DNA of 64,000 bases from Plasmopara viticola (taxonomy: Eukaryota > Oomycota > Peronosporomycetes > Peronosporales > Peronosporaceae), in NCBI GenBank assembly GCA_001695595.3, contig MBPM02000022.1, forward strand, positions 372,001-436,000, read 5' to 3'. Position numbers and translations under genes: made by a program. This document shows positions 24,911 through 35,450 of the stretch, one piece after another. Below the pieces are notes generated by a model. It did no database searches. It was not told where the DNA came from and saw nothing but the letters and a program-made list of their open reading frames with translations. Numbering within the stretch: position 1 is the first letter of the stretch; each line of letters opens with the position of its first letter.

Positions 24911-25165
24911 TTGTATTGTATTACGTTATCGCGTTGCCAACTTATGCACGTGCTAGGCTCAGTCTGGCTAGTCCACGGCATAGAGTGGTGTCCGCATACG
25001 TCGGGTCTCGTTCGGCGGGCAGTGCAGCCAGCATCGAGGTCGTGAGGGTCTTCCATTTTTTTATTTAGCTCTGACTTGGTAAGAGCCCAGGTGGCGCCCT
25101 GGTGCTGGAGACCGTCGCGTCGAGGGTGAGACTCGTCAGAGACCTGCAGATGCCCGGGAGCACCT
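24911..25165 (-). mobile_element. SINE-like retroelement, copy 2, 5'-truncated
   Basis: This 255-bp minus-strand copy matches 5008-5332 and 43747-44067. It keeps the 3' tail (ATACAATACAA on minus, at 24911-24921) but stops at 25165, lacking about the first 70 bp that include the 5' hairpin. Loss of only the 5' end is the usual mark of incomplete reverse transcription. I see no clear target-site duplication. Confidence 0.72.
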
Positions 25166-28059
25166 TACCAATTCTATTTGCTGCTGTGTTTCAAAGAGAA
25201 AATCATTCGTTCATTATTGATACCATATTTTCATCCTCAGCAGATGGCAATTACTATTATCCAAGTTGACCATACTCTTAGCGTCGTCTTTTCAGTACGG
25301 ACGGTTGTATACCGTACAATATTGTTCAAATATCGAGAGAAGTTGCTAACGTTGGTCTTCGGCCTTTGTCAATCGACACTCGTCAGACGGCGCGAAATCC
25401 CCGAACTCAAATTGCGTTGTACACTTTGAGCTGGGCTGGAACAATTATTCTAACTAGTCGTACCAACAGTCTTCATCGGTAAAAGCATCACCTTGATCAG
25501 TAGAAGTGTCATCTTCGAAGCTATAGGATTCGATGGCAACAAAACGCACGGAGATGTTGGCGCACAAAATCCGCTAGCTTTAATCCCACGGGCATCCGCA
25601 TAATATAACGGTTATTATCAAATTCAAGAATGAATCTGCCAAAGCCTGGCCCCATCCTTATTGCACCTAATTAATTCGCTACTGTGAATCGTGAGAGGAG
25701 GTATAGAAAAGGAATCACTTGTTTGGCTATGATCGCTAATTGCTGTCCGATCGGTGCCAGCAATGGTGAATAAAAAGTGAAGGATCCATTTTGGATGGTG
25801 CGATTTCCCGCGTAAAGGAAGCATCGCAATATTGCAATAGTGTTTTGATAGCTTGTGGCTTGAACTGCATAGTTAAGTCCAAACATCATTTGGCTTGTTT
25901 AGTTGCTACGAAAGCTTAGGTGTCGAGCTTGGACCTTCATTTTACTCGCAATGTATATGATTTTCCACAACGCAAGATTCCGGCTCACTAGGTTTTGAGT
26001 TAGAGAAACGAAGCACAGTTTCAAAAAAAAAAATCCTCCGTGAGGCCTCCTTGAACCTTTCTCTCGATTACTGCTTAAACTTAAAAGCACGTGGAGTTGG
26101 AGAATTTCAACGCGAGTACGTCTTTTACTGCCTTTAAAACGTCGTACACCATGAATAGCAATTACGTGATTGTTATCAATGGCAACTGGTGGTTGCTGCT
26201 TACATCTATGTGAGAGAACCATACGGTACGGACGAGGGATATGCTGTAAACACTTAAAATGTTTGCTCAAGCAAATCATTATGTCAACGTAGCAAAAGTT
26301 GGGCTCGCGCTGACATATGCGCAATGATTGAGGCCAATCTTGTCGCACAAGACGAATGCAATGAGATATTATCTCGACAGCAAATACTGCTCGAGAAACT
26401 CTTGTATTTCACACAATTACCTACTTCTAAGCCCATTTGCTACCACCTGCCATCGCCAGTTACTGCAATGCCATTCACACAATACTTTCCGAAACTACGC
26501 GCATGGATACAGCAGTTCGAGGTGAACGCACGACTAGCACAAAAAATGTTGTTTGCCTACTATCGTGATTGAGTTTTACTGCTGCCAAATGAGAAGGGCG
26601 CAATCTCTTGTCATGTTCCTTGGACTCGATTACGATATCACAACTTCTGTACTGACCGAAACGAGGAGTGGTTAACCAATGCACACATCTATTCTTACAT
26701 ATGCCGAATAGATAATCTTTTTATTTTTTGGACTTACACAAAGCCGACACAAAATTGAAAGGGTGTATGTCTCGCATCTGGCAATATCATTCTTCAAAAC
26801 GAATCTATTGTGAACACATCAGCTCACGTATCTTAAATCAGAACTGACCTTTGCGAAGATGGAGGATTCTTTGAAAGTATTTGGAAACAAAGACTGTTTA
26901 ATACCTTAACGCTTTGAAAACTGCAGATAACCCGATGGACAATTTCGAGGAGATGTCCGAACAGGATCATACGCTGTGACGCTGTATAACAATAGGCATA
27001 AAATAATTATGAAGGCTGCAGGAGTACATCAAACCGAAGCAGGTTTCTTTGTACGACAATCAAGCGCCGTGTGATGGAGCTGGTTAGCAAGCTCTTGCTT
27101 GGGCGTCAATGAAGTTTTGGTCGTGCGATCGCAGACTCAGGCGTCAAGCATGCGTCAGGCCAAGGATTTTATGATGGAGGACGCAAACTGTTTCTAAAGA
27201 AAGAAGATTGGAGTCTTAGCGCAGATGGGAAGAGTCACGTGAGGACAAAAAAATAGTTAGCACATTCTTTTGGATGGCCTACTCAACCTCAATGCGTTTA
27301 TGACCAGCGAGTTCGTAATGAACGCCATGCGCGCGACAAATTGAAGTAACAGAGAAAATGGCGTATCCTAGTTAGTCGCAGAGTAAATAGCGTCTCTCAC
27401 TCGTATGTGTGTGCGTTTATTGGCATTCTGGCCTGAAAATTCTTAATCTTCGCTAAAACAAAAAATTACAGTCGTTGAGAACGAGACAATCCAATAGAAA
27501 AAGTGGTTTGATGTCGTTTGTAAACAAAATATCAATGTGCGTTGTTACAAAGCGCAAATTCGCCAATACCAATTCACGCGCTTGCAGGTAGTCAGTAGGT
27601 CAAGGTAGTGGTGTATGTATGAAGTGGAAGGCATGAGGTACGTAGCTGATATGCTAGAGCTCATATATCTTATATCAAGGTTATCTTCTCAAAAGGTAGA
27701 GCCAGTCTTTATATCAGTTGCCCTTTGTATACAGGAACCTGGCATTAGAATTGCAGCTGCGTCAATAGAAAAATGCACCAGTGACCTGAACTGTTGCGTC
27801 TTGTACGTAGTCGAGCATCGGTGGCTATCGATCGTCCTTTGACTTGAAAGTCATGCTCCTACCTTGCTCTACCACATAAACAAAATAGTCGTATGCACCA
27901 TGCATGGTATCGAATGGACGCAGACTAGCTCAGTGAGCAGTCAGCTGTGCTGTAGATTGACTGTCACAAACAATAAGAGCAACAATGCCTCACGAGAAGG
28001 CACGAGCTGCGCAATCGACGGCAATCCATCCTGCAATTGACATTTATTCATAGCTTAAC
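25166..28059. other. Gene-poor region
   Basis: No supported gene. Frames such as 25899-26348 on minus (149 codons) and 26324-26572 on plus (82 codons) overlap and neither has a family signature. I see no repeat pair or RNA gene. Confidence 0.4.
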
Positions 28060-28119
28060 GCGCCATGCCACTCTTGTCTCTCCATCCAATGCATTGGAGG
28101 AATCGGCTTGGCACTGAAT
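28060..28119 (-). pseudogene. Scrap of a Myb-like (SHAQKYF-type) gene
   Basis: About 59 bases match the intact Myb gene of this window (48679-48738) with seven mismatches. In the same minus-strand frame they still read FSAKPIPPMHWMERQEWHGA against SAEPSPSLHWMAKPEWHGA there. The match ends on both sides within a few codons, and a stop follows shortly (SYE then stop). It is a leftover of a paralogue, 276 bp beyond the 3' end of the transglutaminase gene. Confidence 0.6.
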
Positions 28120-28394
28120 AAAGTTCGGCGTAGACGTAATATGCTGAAGCTCTTAAAGTATTATACAGGACCCCAAGTATTACTATGGCGACTACATTGA
28201 AGAATTGGAATTTACAATAGATTTTTATTGTAACGTTTTTAAAAGCATCGATGATTGAATACCTCTGCTTATTGTATGTAATTCCCTTAGTGCAATTGGT
28301 CAAACGCTCAACGCCACCTGATCGTCCGTAGTCGCGCTTTAAAGTGACTAAGAAGTTGTTGGCTCGAGGAGATATTTGGCGAATGGATAATATC

Positions 28395-30365
28395 CTAGCC
28401 CTGGACACCGGGCACCGGGGTGACATCGGGCACTTTGGTGACATCAGGCACCTGGGTGACACCGGGCACCTGGGTGGCATCAGGCGCCTGAGTGACATCA
28501 GGAGTCTGAGGGGCACCCGGAGTCTGGGGGGCATCGGGAGTCTGGGGGGCATCGGGAGTCTGGGGGGCACCAGGAGTCTGGGGGGCATCGGGAGTCTGGG
28601 GGGCACCGGGCGCCTGGGTGGCATCGGGCGCCTGGGTGGCATCGGGTGCCTGGGTGACATCGGGCGCCTGGGTGACGTCGGGCGCCTGGGTGACATCGGG
28701 TGCCTGGGTGACATCGGGCGCCTGGGTGACATCGGGCGCTGGGGTGATTCCGGGTGCCTGGGTCGAATTCGTGTCCGGGGGAGTGTTTTGGCACGCCGCC
28801 GACATCTGTAGTAGCTTACTCACCTCGGCATAGCTGACCCCAGTGCTGGTCACGGCGTCCGCAGCAGGTTTCGAGCGAGGCAGCCACATAAAGTCGGGAT
28901 GGTCCATCTGCGAGTCGTACACCCACTCGCCACCAATGATTTTTCCACTGTCATCAAGTTCAAGCAGATAGTAGTAGAGCTTACCGGTCGTATAGTTATC
29001 GACTAAGCCCGAAGACACCATGGGACCATCTTCGTTCGATTCGACAATCCACGAGACTCGCGTTTTAACGTACATAATGCTCTTGGCAGCTTCGTTCCAC
29101 GGATAGGCTTCGAGACCATAGAAAGTCTGGGCGGCTTCCTCAAGCGACATGGCAGTCTGTTCGTACACTTTGAAACCACGCACAGGCTGGTTCCACACTT
29201 CAGCTCCGATCGTGACATCGAGAACAAACGGAGAGTCGAGATTCGCGATCAGATTGGTAAAAGCCACGTGGAAGAACCCGGCGTTCAGGTCACGGTAAGC
29301 GGCATCCGTGGGACGACCAAAGACGTCCAACGACATGGGCGCACCTCGGTAGCGAGCACCATTAAAGACCGTTTGCAGTCGCACATCATCGTAAACGACC
29401 GAAATGAGACCCTTGAGATCCAGCGGCTGGAAAACGACGTCATTGTACAGGACTGGACACTCGGGTTCGGGCTCCGAAACGGCTGCGGCGCACCAAGCGT
29501 GGCAAATCCCAATCCATGTAGGGATACAGCGGCCGATACTCTGTCCAGGGCGCTTAGCACACCTCGTGGTCGTTTCCGTACTGTTGCACTGGGAACTACG
29601 GGAGCACTCGGGTGTAGTCGGTCTCGAATCAATTCCGAGCTTCGCCGAAATTTTGTTCGCAAACTCGGTCGGATCCATACCAAAAGCAGTGGCGTACTTG
29701 GCCGCAGGACTAGGACTGTCCTTGCTCCATTCAATGTTGATGCTGTCCTGGAACGTTGGCCAGTATGCAGAAGGCCACGGGATTGGAAGGATGGACCCGA
29801 CAGTTGGCAGGTTTTCAAGAGTGGTTTCAAAGTAGACATTAAAGTGCTCTTCCAGCTTCAAAAGGTCTTGATTCGACATCTCCTCAAGACGCCGCGCTCG
29901 TTCGTTGGTCGGAATCTGGGCCAGCTTTGGGTTCGGGACGTTTTCCCAGCCAGTAGCGCACTCGACGCCTTTCTTGGCATTCGACGGCGCCGTGGACGAC
30001 GTGTTGACGTACGTGTACGCATCCTGGTCCTGCGGCACCTCGACCACCACCAACGGTGTGCCGACCGAAGTGCCCACGACAGTGGTCGGCTGCACCGTTT
30101 GGTTCGAGAGCAGATCCGGGTTCGTCACTTGGGCGGTCGGAATGCTCGCCACGTCGGGAAGTGTCGGGTCCACGCTCACCTCGTAGACAGTGTTTTGCGT
30201 TGGCACTTCATCACCGGCACCAGGAAAGCTGCTGCTCAGCTGATTCTGCGCTTCAGCCGTGGTGACCGTCGTGTAGTACATGGACGCACCCGAAGCTTGC
30301 TGCATGCGCAGGGCCACGGCCGCCACGGCCGCCGAGACGAGGTAGATGTTAGGTGCGTGGACCAT
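28395..30365 (-). CDS. Pep-13 transglutaminase elicitor (GP42-like) with repeat tail
   Basis: The single-exon protein has 656 residues from the ATG at 30365-30363, with a hydrophobic secretion signal over about residues 7-27. It belongs to the Phytophthora calcium-dependent cell-wall transglutaminase family (GP42, MEROPS M81-type elicitors). The cross-linking domain covers about 135-530 and includes the Cys-rich stretch around 254-303; Cys288 in GICHAW is the best candidate for the catalytic cysteine. Residues 390-402 are VWNQPVRGFKVYE, the Pep-13 peptide recognised by parsley and potato as a danger signal, without any change. Family knowledge says the peptide is needed for enzyme activity. 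The C-terminal 122 residues are about 20 six-residue units (TQAPDV, PQTPDA, TQVPGV types), probably an O-glycosylated wall-spanning stalk. A clear Inr-FPR promoter lies 78-95 bp upstream. Confidence 0.95.
   Translation of the reverse strand: MVHAPNIYLVSAAVAAVALRMQQASGASMYYTTVTTAEAQNQLSSSFPGAGDEVPTQNTVYEVSVDPTLPDVASIPTAQVTNPDLLSNQTVQPTTVVGTSVGTPLVVVEVPQDQDAYTYVNTSSTAPSNAKKGVECATGWENVPNPKLAQIPTNERARRLEEMSNQDLLKLEEHFNVYFETTLENLPTVGSILPIPWPSAYWPTFQDSINIEWSKDSPSPAAKYATAFGMDPTEFANKISAKLGIDSRPTTPECSRSSQCNSTETTTRCAKRPGQSIGRCIPTWIGICHAWCAAAVSEPEPECPVLYNDVVFQPLDLKGLISVVYDDVRLQTVFNGARYRGAPMSLDVFGRPTDAAYRDLNAGFFHVAFTNLIANLDSPFVLDVTIGAEVWNQPVRGFKVYEQTAMSLEEAAQTFYGLEAYPWNEAAKSIMYVKTRVSWIVESNEDGPMVSSGLVDNYTTGKLYYYLLELDDSGKIIGGEWVYDSQMDHPDFMWLPRSKPAADAVTSTGVSYAEVSKLLQMSAACQNTPPDTNSTQAPGITPAPDVTQAPDVTQAPDVTQAPDVTQAPDVTQAPDATQAPDATQAPGAPQTPDAPQTPGAPQTPDAPQTPDAPQTPGAPQTPDVTQAPDATQVPGVTQVPDVTKVPDVTPVPGVQG
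28404..28763 (-). repeat. 18-bp tandem repeat encoding the Thr/Pro tail of the elicitor
   Basis: About 20 units of 18 bp, in frame, encode six-residue units in three blocks: TQAPDV/A first, then PQTPDA/PQTPGA, then TQAPDA, TQVPGV, TQVPDV, TKVPDV, TPVPGV. Because 18 is divisible by three, the opposite strand is also open through the array and yields long Gly-rich frames; these are artefacts of the repeat. Confidence 0.95.
29160..29198 (-). other. Pep-13 elicitor motif within the transglutaminase
   Basis: Codons 390-402 encode VWNQPVRGFKVYE. This equals the 13-residue minimal elicitor known from Phytophthora transglutaminases, including the Trp and Pro that are known to matter for plant recognition. 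Confidence 0.95.
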
Positions 30366-30442
30366 GGTGCGCGAAGAGAAGGTTCAAGAAGGGCGGGCTC
30401 GACCGAGGAAGGCAGTGGAGGTGGGTGTATCTTCTCGAGGCC

Positions 30443-30460
30443 AAGAAAATTGGGGAATGA
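30443..30460 (-). promoter_or_regulatory. Inr-FPR core promoter of the transglutaminase elicitor
   Basis: On minus the sequence is TCATTCCCCAATTTTCTT. It fits the composite oomycete core promoter (TCATT, pyrimidines, then CAWTTT and pyrimidines) at every informative position. It lies 78-95 bp upstream of the ATG at 30365, so transcription should start within the TCATT. Confidence 0.8.
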
Positions 30461-33400
30461 AGAGAAGGGAGCTGGCGCTTAAAGCCCCGGACGCGTTGCG
30501 CGAGATGGGCCAGAGAGCCAGCAGGCTGCATAAGAGTGAATGAGTATACATGGATACACCCAGATGCTGTAGCAGATCTTAGAAAGAAAGCATACGAAGG
30601 CACGCTGCCGTCTCTCCTCAGGGGAGAAGCCGCGAGGCGCTATATTTGGTTTTCACGCATACAAACACCAAGCTTCGAGAGAGTGGCCCCACGTGTCAGA
30701 AAGACCACGCGGCCGGCTGGCGCACGCCCTCCCACTGTCTCCACAACCCTCTTCAACGCGTCGTGAATTGACCGTAGACAATACGGTCAACCCTTCGACG
30801 CCAGGAAGAAAATCCAGCCTTTGTTACAATCCCTGGCACTATCCAGGCCCTAAACCTTTGCAGCGAAAGCTTTAACCAAGTGAAGAATACAGAGCCTGGT
30901 CCGTAATTGTCAGTCAGATACGCAGCGGCGAGCGGTGCCAATAGAGGTTGGATTCAACTCTAAAGTTGCACTCCCTACACTTGACTTTGGCTCTAAACGG
31001 TTAAGACGGTCGAAAGCAGACATGTAGAGGATGGGAGCTGGATCCTTACTGGAATTTGTCGCGAACTGCATATACCGCAAGCACCACCCACCCTAATACC
31101 TAGAAAACGGTACTTTCTTTTACGGACCTGCAATGGTACAACTGCGTAAACAGGTTCAAACATGTCCTCATTTAAGAGGCACTGTATTTTTTCGGACTTT
31201 ATTGCACAGTTGTTACAGCATTAGCGTTACAGGGTCCGGATGGGAGGCTGAATATTGAGCCACCTTTTCAAGCAATCGTTAGATGAAACAATAAAGTAAG
31301 AAATCTGAGCACGATAAGCAAGTGGATGTAAAATCAGGAAGCTTTCGCTCCTCATTGTTGCCTATTCAGACGATTCAGCCAATAAAGTTTGCCATCAGCT
31401 GGGCGGAAGCATGCTAAGGGAAAGCAGTGCTCTCGCTTAGCTGCTGCAAAGTATGTAAAGCTGTCTTGTAAGGCACGACCGAGTTGCTGCAATTTAAAAA
31501 GTATAGGCGCTCGATTTGACGACTGTGGCCTGCTGCTTTCACAAAACATGATAAAAAATCCGAAATGGTGAGCTTGTTATGGTAAGATGGACACTGTCAT
31601 GTTTGTAAAGCGCTTATTGAGAGCTAAAGCAACATTGAAACTCGGTCGTCTAATTGCACAATGCGTTTCTTAAGACCAGAGACAGTGATCTTACGATTGC
31701 ACGCCCAAGGTGCACGTCCAAGGTGCTGAAGGATCCAGTCACATTAAAGAGCACTTCGTACTCCCAAGCCTTTCTTAACCCTCGCAAAGGTTAATGGATA
31801 ATTTACCCCCCTTTGAGATGCACGGTTCGCACTACTAAAGCTTGCTGCCTTTATGGGTCTACGAAGGCAATACGATTGCAGCCCTTTGTGCTGCCAAACA
31901 GCTGTAACACGGCACGATGCTCAAGCGTTACAAGCAAAGTTTATACTCGAATGACCAAGCGTCACACCCTTCGACAGCCCCAGCAGTACCGCTTTCTGTG
32001 GGATTAAACTAAGTGAAACTTGAGACTCAAGGCAGCTTAGTAAGAAAAGTTTCTCCTGGATATGAAGGTAGGGGTGGTCATAAAGCGGCTAATTTCTCAA
32101 GCGACTAAGCGTTCGCACTCTCTTAACAGGCGAGCCGAGCTAGGAGCTCGGCAGCAATCCGTAAAGCACCTTTGCCTGAGTAAGTAGTACTTATAAGAAC
32201 AGGTCAAGGCAGCGTTTCTTTGGTATACTTTGAGCTTTAAGTGGCCTTGCCCGCAAACAAAAGGAGCGCAAATAATATATACTGCAACAAATAACGGTAT
32301 CTGACGAACTCCGCTTTTAAGACACCACACCAAGAAAGAGTCAAGGTTTTTTAGCTCGTAGATGGTCTATGGGTATGCTCAGCTCTTCAGAGTGCAGACA
32401 CAGCGACTCAAGAATCAATTTATGTTTTTTACAAGATCTTTCCGCACCATTCATTTGATATGCCTTAAATCGCAACTTGCCGTCCGTCAGATCCCTGTTT
32501 GTGGGCTCGCTGATATGACTCCACTTAAGAAATATCCGCTGCTATGGCTGGGGCTCGGTCAAGTGTTTTTTTGACTTGTCGAATGGCTCCGAAGGTTCGC
32601 TGGTAAAGTCTCTGCGCTCACATCCAAGTCAGATATTGAAGTGGCTTTGCACCCTTGTTTCATTACGTAGTGTACGCCAGCTCCTAGAAGCAATACGCGT
32701 CTCCTTGTAGCTCGTATAGGGCACAGCAGTAGCGGGAAGGTACTGATCGGATGCAAACATATAAAAAAAATTGCAAGATTTGGCGCATCAGACAATTGCG
32801 GTCGACCAAATTCGATCGTCAATTGCTATAAAATCAACAGCAATGGGTAGTCGAGTTTAAGTGGCTGTTAAGAGAATTGTTGACGTCCTTAAGTCACCAA
32901 TTTAATCTGAAATTCAAACACAGAAAGTCGATGAAGAGTGCTATTGTTTTTACCTCCATACCATGCCACTCTTTGCCTTCTTCTATGGTGGCGGTGGCCA
33001 TTATCCAGTGATACTATTGTGTTGTTCGACACATTGTCAATCAAGTGGCTTTTTCTCATCCATTGGAATTAAATTGGTGATATCTGAAGTACATATCTAT
33101 GTCAAAAGTACTTTTGAAAATTGGAATGGCAATGATTTTTAAGTCCGTGCGCAGCGTACGCTGTCCGTAAGCCGGATCTTATCTACTTATTTAAAAATTG
33201 AAAGATGTAAATTAATCGTCAGGGGAGGTTTATATTCAACTTCATCACTCTGTCCTTATCGTGAGCCTAACGGTGAAGCGGTTCCTTTTCATATTTCTAT
33301 ATTAAAAAGCACGAAACATCCCCGGGTGCACGTTGTTTAGCTCACTAGAGGCTAAAATTGGGAGAGTCGGATATACATTTACGGTGATGAGTACGCCTAG

Positions 33401-35239
33401 GTGGATGTTATGGGTTTGATCAATGAACTTACAAACCTCGACGGCATTAAATTGTTGTATAAGTGTCGACCTTTTCGGATTGCAGATTAGGAAAATTTGA
33501 CAAGTTATCTATCCCTACCGTCTCTCAAAAAGATCAGTAGGCCATAGGCCGCTTGAGTGACTTGAGACGAGTTTATTAGCTCGTTAAAGGTACTCGATTT
33601 CCAGGTCAACATCGACACTATGCGTCTTTAAGGCAAAAAAAGCTTATAGCCCCAGCTGCTTTGGAATTAGTCAGATTGGCAAACCCCAATTCAACCTACG
33701 CCGTGGATATAAGTAATCTGAGAAAGTAATTAGCCCAACAGCAACCTCATAGCTATGCGAGTTTCGTAAAACCTCTGCTCAGTTAATTTGAATTATTTTA
33801 CATTTAGTGCTGCTATAAGGCGTCACGATGCTCTTGACAGTATCAAAAAGTGTAGTGGCACTCGTCCTTAATATGCTGGCCAAGACAGAGTCGTTTACAA
33901 GGCTTCGGACTATGTTGCCGACAGCGCCTTACTATAATTCATGGGCGACGATCATAAACGAGTCAGTTCGCTACAAAACAAGCACCTTAGGTCGATCCAT
34001 CGGATCTGACTTGCTCGTAGCAAGATATTGACTACCACATAATATGAAACCTGATGCAATACTAAGCCTTTTGTAATCAAGTATCTTTTTGGACGGAGAC
34101 AACTATGCAGTACGTGTCTCAACATATAGCTACATTACCGTGAATATATGATATATAGCTTTTTACCGACGCGCTTTTCCACCCGAAAATAAGCTGTCCA
34201 AAACAGCAGAGCTGAAAGTAATTTGACGGGCGAGGTTTGCCAGGTATACAAAACTAATGAAAATCTAGAGCACTGTGTGCGATTTTTTATTGCAGTAAAA
34301 AAATTCCAAACTCGAGTGTTTATTACTTGCCAGCAGTCGCTCCTGGATCATCAGTAAAATATAAATCCCGCTATTCTGCAGAATGTATCCGGCAAACTTA
34401 GTCCGTGCCGTTATCCCAAGCAACTGATTCGAATATGTCATATAATGCTACGTTAAGTGATCTTTTCGGACCTTTTATTTCTCCTGCACATACTGGTGAG
34501 CCCGTATGTACAAGGTGTCAGCTTAAATATTTTTTGGTACAGGCCTCTGACTCTGAGTTCTAAAAATGCTTTGTACTCCTTAATGCATATCTTTTGCCCT
34601 ACTGTTAGCGACTTATCACAAAACTGTACAGGAGAGGCATTAAATTGCTGCTTGCACCATCAATCTTTCTAAGACAATGGTGACGCACCGATTATTTTAT
34701 GCATCGTATACTAAGCACCTAAACAACGCGCTGCTTTCGCATGCAATCTTGCTAATAAGGTGGGTATGTGTGACCATACGGTATTGGTAGCATCAATAGT
34801 TATCGCCCTGTTGGTCATAAGACTATGAGATCTTGCCCGAGACCGAATCTCACTTCAAAAGGGAGGGACATTTTACCGCAGTTCCAATGTCTTGCGTTGA
34901 GGCGCAGTCACATAGTCATAAAAATATATTTCCAACTTGAGAAACTTTAGCGTCTAAAGTCACACGAAGAAACTGCGGCTCGACCACCTTAAAAGCGATT
35001 TCAACATCATGCATTCGGTTGCGCAAGCGTTGTTGCTCCTCGTAAAAAGGCACACAGGAAAGGCAAAAGCGGATTACTTCAGCGTTACTTCAAAAACATC
35101 CAAAGCCAGCGAAACCTAAATGCTGAGGGCAAAAGAAGCAGGACTTAAGCAAAACTCTGTATTCACATTTTCCGTTCTGGACGTGTCTCATTAGGAAGCT
35201 CCGTGCGAAATTTATTGCGTGGTATTGCACACGCCGAAT
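30461..35239. other. Gene-poor region upstream of the elicitor gene
   Basis: The first 400 bp are GC-richer and form the elicitor's upstream region. Beyond about 31 kb the sequence is AT-rich, and no frame exceeds 87 codons. I see no gene, RNA or defined repeat. Confidence 0.4.
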
Positions 35240-35450
35240 AGTCCTCGATTCTTATTTTAAACTCTCTCGTAATGCTCGATCTTCTTTAGATCATAACTCT
35301 CGTAATGCTCGATCTTCTTCAGATCATAAATGTTGACGATAAAGACCACTTCAGTGTCTTTGTCGTGACGTAACATTGTCGAGAGGTTCTGAGAAGAAAG
35401 CAGCTGTGCCCTACCTTGACGGCCATGTGCTTTACAAGAAGTCATACATT
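35240..35450 (-). mobile_element. Ty1/Copia reverse-transcriptase relic
   Basis: On minus, RHDKDTEVVFIVNIYDLKK (about 35370-35314) matches the Copia block that leads into the catalytic YVDD motif, here altered to IYDL. The frame then runs through a 33-bp tandem duplication (35264-35329) and ends. Only this piece is recognisable. Confidence 0.5.
35264..35329 (-). repeat. 33-bp tandem duplication within the Copia relic
   Basis: A 33-bp unit containing CTCGTAATGCTCGATCTTCT occurs twice head to tail with one mismatch in the core. On minus it keeps the frame and repeats the residues YDLKKIEHYES/YDLKKIEHYER. Confidence 0.85.

Noticed and set aside
28344..28833. Plus-strand Gly-rich frames resembling a leucine-rich repeat (units like LGDIGR)
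   Set aside because: They are the reverse complement of the 18-bp array encoding the elicitor tail. An 18-bp unit keeps every frame periodic and open.
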